A stretch of 64,000 bases of DNA from Candidatus Bathyarchaeota archaeon (GTDB lineage Archaea; Thermoproteota; Bathyarchaeia; Bathyarchaeales; DTEX01). Below, piece by piece: positions 61,190 to 64,000 of this stretch. The translations under genes and the position numbers were made by a program. Location: contig JAGTQB010000004.1 in assembly GCA_018396995.1 (NCBI GenBank), forward strand, positions 1 through 64,000, in the 5' to 3' direction. The number at the start of each line of letters is the position of its first letter. Positions within the stretch are counted from its first letter, which is position 1. The notes under the pieces are model-generated. The model was not told the origin of the DNA. It searched no databases and worked only from the letters and a program-made list of their open reading frames with translations.

Positions 61190-62572
61190 ATGAGCGACCT
61201 GCCGAGTACACTAAGGCCCGCTAGTAACCTTTCCGAACCCATAAAATTTAGAAAGATACCCTACGAGTCCCCAGTAGACATATTTTTGAGAATTTATGGA
61301 AGCTATGAGTATGCCTTCCTCTTAGAGTCCCTTAGTAGCAGCTCAAGTGGGGAGGCAGCCAGGTTTTCTTTTATTGGTTTTGATCCAGATATCATTGTTA
61401 GCGTTAGGGATGGAGTCGCTATTATTGATGGGGAACGCTTTAAGGTTAGCGACCCGCTTGAACCCATCAAGGCCTTGTTAAAGGCGAGGGAAACGCTGAA
61501 TGCTTTTAAATATGTTGGCGGCGCCGTTGGATATATCTCCTACGACGCCATACGTTATTGGGAGGAATTACCAAACAGCTCGGTTGACGACCTACATTTC
61601 CCGGATCTTGAAATGGGGATATACAGTGATGGCATAATTTTTGACCACGAGAAACATGAAGCCTTCTACTTTTATAGGGGTAAAAGCCGATATGATGAGA
61701 TTTTAGCACAGATTAATAAACCAGTGGAGATTCAAGGCTTAGACTTCACTACACTAAGAGTTAACATTGAGGGCGACCGCTATAATAGGATGATAGAGAG
61801 GGCTAAAGAGTACATTTATTCTGGAGACGTCATCCAGGTCGTCTTATCTAAGAGGTTTTCAGCGAATTTCAGAGGCGAATTCGAGAAATTTTACTTAAAC
61901 CTTAGAAGGATCAACCCATCACCCTATATGTTCTTCGTTAAGATGGGCAAGCATCTTATAATTGGGTCAAGCCCCGAGACTCTTGTGAGAATTAAGGATG
62001 GGATTGTTGAGACATGCCCTATAGCTGGAACGAGACCAGTAACAGGTGATCCTAATAGGGATATGCTGCTTGAGAATGAGATGCTTAGTGATCCAAAAGA
62101 AATAGCCGAACACTTAATGCTTTTAGACCTCGCTAGGAACGATATTGGCAGGATTTCTGAGTATGGAAGTGTTAGGGTTACTGAGTTTATGAAAGTCTAT
62201 AAGTACAGCCACGTACAGCATATAGTATCAAAGGTTGTTGGAAAGCTTAGAAATGGACTTAGCTGCTTTGACGCCTTAAAAGCCGCCTTTCCAGCTGGGA
62301 CTGTTTCAGGAGCTCCTAGGGTCAGGGCTATGGAGATAATTGAGGAGCTAGAAGGATTTCGTAGGGGTCCATACGCTGGTGCAGTTGGTTACTTCTCATA
62401 TAATGGAAATATGGACTTTGCCATAATAATAAGGGCTCTCTTTGCCAAGGATGGTAGGTTCCATATACAGGTTGGTAGTGGAGTTGTTGCTGATTCGACT
62501 CCTGAGGGAGAGTGGATTGAGACCGAGTTTAAGGCTAAAGCCCTAATTAAGGCTCTAGAGGGGGCTGAATAG
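61190..62572 (+). CDS. trpE: Anthranilate synthase component I
   Basis: 460 residues. It converts chorismate to anthranilate with ammonia. The N-terminal LLES tryptophan-binding motif (about residue 43) is intact, so feedback inhibition is expected. Chorismate-binding landmarks: VQVVLSKRF-like VIQVVLSKRFS, IAGTRP, DLARNDIGRISE and AAFPAGTVSGAPRVRAMEI. The start is ATG 61190 with GGTGA 7 nt upstream. trpG follows after 1 bp, forming the enzyme's second subunit. Confidence 0.95.
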   Translation: MSDLPSTLRPASNLSEPIKFRKIPYESPVDIFLRIYGSYEYAFLLESLSSSSSGEAARFSFIGFDPDIIVSVRDGVAIIDGERFKVSDPLEPIKALLKARETLNAFKYVGGAVGYISYDAIRYWEELPNSSVDDLHFPDLEMGIYSDGIIFDHEKHEAFYFYRGKSRYDEILAQINKPVEIQGLDFTTLRVNIEGDRYNRMIERAKEYIYSGDVIQVVLSKRFSANFRGEFEKFYLNLRRINPSPYMFFVKMGKHLIIGSSPETLVRIKDGIVETCPIAGTRPVTGDPNRDMLLENEMLSDPKEIAEHLMLLDLARNDIGRISEYGSVRVTEFMKVYKYSHVQHIVSKVVGKLRNGLSCFDALKAAFPAGTVSGAPRVRAMEIIEELEGFRRGPYAGAVGYFSYNGNMDFAIIIRALFAKDGRFHIQVGSGVVADSTPEGEWIETEFKAKALIKALEGAE

Positions 62573-62573
62573 C

Positions 62574-63170
62574 ATGAAGGTTCTAATAATCGATAACTAT
62601 GACTCTTTTGTCTATAACCTCGCTCAATATGTGGGCGAGCTCGGTGGAGAACCATTAGTATATAGGAGTGATAAAATTACGCTAGAAGAGGTTACTAGGA
62701 TAGATCCAGATAGAATCATTCTGTCATCTGGACCCGGCCATCCATCCAACAGGAGATATTTTGGCATATGCCTAGATCTATTGGCAAGCTTAAGTACATA
62801 TATACCTACATTGGGTGTTTGCCTTGGGCATTGCAGTATAATACATGCGTTCGGCGGCAGAATTGTTCATGCTAAGAGAATTATGCATGGCAGAACTAGT
62901 CTTATAACGCATGATGGCCTCAGTATTTTTAAGGGTGTTGAGAACCCTTTCAGAGCTGTCAGGTATCATTCACTTGTCGGCGACGAAAGCACACTCCCCC
63001 AATGTCTTAAAGTCACTGCAAGGGCGCTTGATGATGGCGAGCTTATGGGAGTACGCCACAGAACTTACCCAATAGAAGGCGTTCAATTCAACCCCGAATC
63101 TATTCTCACCATAGAGGGGAAGAAAATTATAAGGAATTTCCTTGACGGAGGAGTTAAGCATGATAGTTGA
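62574..63170 (+). CDS. trpG: Anthranilate synthase component II with altered catalytic site
   Basis: 198 residues, class I glutamine amidotransferase. It normally supplies NH3 from glutamine to TrpE. The fold is complete: NYDSFVYNLAQY, SSGPGHPSN, GVCLGHC with the nucleophile Cys, MHGRTSLI, RYHSLV. But two catalytic-site residues differ: LGHQ is LGHC, and the triad His in the usual FHPES is Asn (FNPES; CAC to AAC). Glutaminase activity should be lost or weak. The gene starts 1 bp after trpE and overlaps trpD by 11 bp. TrpE alone can use ammonia. Confidence 0.9.
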   Translation: MKVLIIDNYDSFVYNLAQYVGELGGEPLVYRSDKITLEEVTRIDPDRIILSSGPGHPSNRRYFGICLDLLASLSTYIPTLGVCLGHCSIIHAFGGRIVHAKRIMHGRTSLITHDGLSIFKGVENPFRAVRYHSLVGDESTLPQCLKVTARALDDGELMGVRHRTYPIEGVQFNPESILTIEGKKIIRNFLDGGVKHDS

Positions 63171-64000
63171 TTGTATAAGGAAGATTGTTGAGGGTATGAA
63201 CCTTTCGTATCAAGAGGCTTACGAGGCGATGGTTGATATAATGAGTGGTAAGGCTACTCCCGCGCAGATAGCATCTTTTATTACAGCCTTAAGGATGAAG
63301 GGCGAGACCGTTGAAGAAATATCGGCATTCGCCTCGGCTATGAAGAAATTTTGTATTCCAGTAAGGCCGAGAGTTAATAGTAGGCTGATAGATACTTGTG
63401 GAACCGGTGGGGACAAGATAAAGACGTTCAATGTTAGCACATTGACAGCTCTCGTTGTAGCCGGAGCCGGTGTCCCAGTAGCTAAACATGGAAACCGCTC
63501 AGTTACAAGCAGAGCTGGAAGCGCTGACCTCCTAGAGCATCTTGGGTTAAAACTTGAGGTGGATATCGAAACAGTTCAGAAAGCTATTGAAGAAGTAGGA
63601 ATAGGATTTATTTACGCTCCTAGATTTCATCCAGCAATGAAGTATGCTATTGGACCACGTAGGGAAATAGCGATAAGAACAGTGTTTAATATTCTTGGTC
63701 CACTTACGAATCCAGCCGATGTTAAGGCGCAGTTGCTCGGGGTTTTTGATGAAAGATGGACTGAGCCATTAGCGGAAGTCCTTAGGAAACTAGGCTGTGA
63801 AGAAGCTATGGTTGTTTATGGTTTGGATGGGCTAGATGAAATATCTATTATTGGTAGGACTAAAGTAGCGTGGCTTAAAGAGGGTGAGATAAGGGTTTTT
63901 GAGCTCACACCTAAAGACTTTGGTTTTGAGAAGGCTGACCCAGCAGCCCTCGCAGTTAACAGTGTAGATCAGTGTGCTGAAATAGCATTTAAGCTGCTTT
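63160..64000 (+). CDS. trpD: Anthranilate phosphoribosyltransferase (partial, runs off the end)
   Basis: 280 codons present; the family is about 340 residues. It transfers phosphoribose from PRPP to anthranilate. Visible motifs are TCGTGGDKIKTFNVST (PRPP-binding glycine loop), KHGNRSVTSRAGSADLLE and GPLTNPA. The start ATG 63160 overlaps the end of trpG by 11 bp, giving translational coupling. The frame is open to the edge of the window. Confidence 0.93.
   Translation, partial: MIVDCIRKIVEGMNLSYQEAYEAMVDIMSGKATPAQIASFITALRMKGETVEEISAFASAMKKFCIPVRPRVNSRLIDTCGTGGDKIKTFNVSTLTALVVAGAGVPVAKHGNRSVTSRAGSADLLEHLGLKLEVDIETVQKAIEEVGIGFIYAPRFHPAMKYAIGPRREIAIRTVFNILGPLTNPADVKAQLLGVFDERWTEPLAEVLRKLGCEEAMVVYGLDGLDEISIIGRTKVAWLKEGEIRVFELTPKDFGFEKADPAALAVNSVDQCAEIAFKLL

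Noticed and set aside
1..64000. CRISPR arrays, insertion sequences, integrases or attachment sites
   Set aside because: No spaced direct repeats, transposase or integrase motifs were seen on either strand.

Overview
The window is archaeal chromosome. Diagnostic genes are Alba, Sec61-beta, ribosomal proteins eS1 (S3Ae) and P1/L12, an archaeal-type AlaRS with an N-terminal zinc module, DUF2070, NreA, NTPase THEP1, PyrI, and a tRNA-Arg(CCU) with a 14-nt canonical-position intron and an encoded CCA. Protein style, frequent TTG/GTG starts behind GGTGA/GGAGG ribosome sites and the gene set suggest an anaerobic, probably thermophilic member of the TACK side of Archaea (Bathyarchaeia-like is my best guess). 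The lineage is inference, not shown by the sequence.

Layout. (1) 0-17 kb, mostly housekeeping: a stop-riddled Lrp/AsnC-like RAM domain, purB, an asparagine-synthetase homologue whose N-terminal Cys is Gly, a ferredoxin, a TrmB-type regulator, an exported coiled-coil membrane protein, eS1, serS, pyrG, Sec61-beta, DUF2070, Alba, an RPA-like OB-fold protein, two DUF131-type membrane proteins (one fused to a zinc finger) and an MFS exporter. (2) 17-31 kb, a redox and oxidative-stress region: three ferritin-fold proteins, Thi4, nadA, a DUF438/hemerythrin/PAS protein, a TlpA-CcdA pair, flavodoxin, thioredoxin, archaeal peroxiredoxin, cytochrome b5-like protein, a frameshifted ZIP transporter, an Lrp regulator, a decayed rubrerythrin next to an intact rubredoxin, flavodiiron protein and HtrA. 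A remnant of fdhD also lies here. (3) 31-40 kb: tRNA-Arg, moaA, class II-type purE, NreA with a PIP-like tail, Hsp20, a YkgJ-type protein, thymidylate synthase, nitroreductase, YjbQ and trpS. (4) 40-47.5 kb: two ABC-2 exporters flanking a large NEW3-repeat surface protein, headed by a PadR regulator with a perfect 27-bp palindrome upstream. (5) 47.6-60.9 kb: pyrI, THEP1, rnhB, a membrane glycosyltransferase, leuS-alaS, P1, and a LUD/Fe-S/CCG oxidoreductase paired with an Ldh2-type dehydrogenase. (6) 61-64 kb: trpE-trpG-trpD (trpD runs off the end) behind a TATA box overlapped by a TGTACA palindrome resembling the TRP box of methanogens.

Most unusual points: the decayed genes (Lrp-like, fdhD, rubrerythrin, ZIP, a small membrane gene) concentrated near intact redox genes; two glutamine amidotransferases that have lost catalytic residues (the AsnB-like Cys and the TrpG His) while CTP synthase keeps its own; pyrG with no standard start codon in a usable place; a zinc-finger/DUF131 fusion beside a bare DUF131; and the PadR palindrome between divergent promoters. 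No mobile element or CRISPR array was seen.
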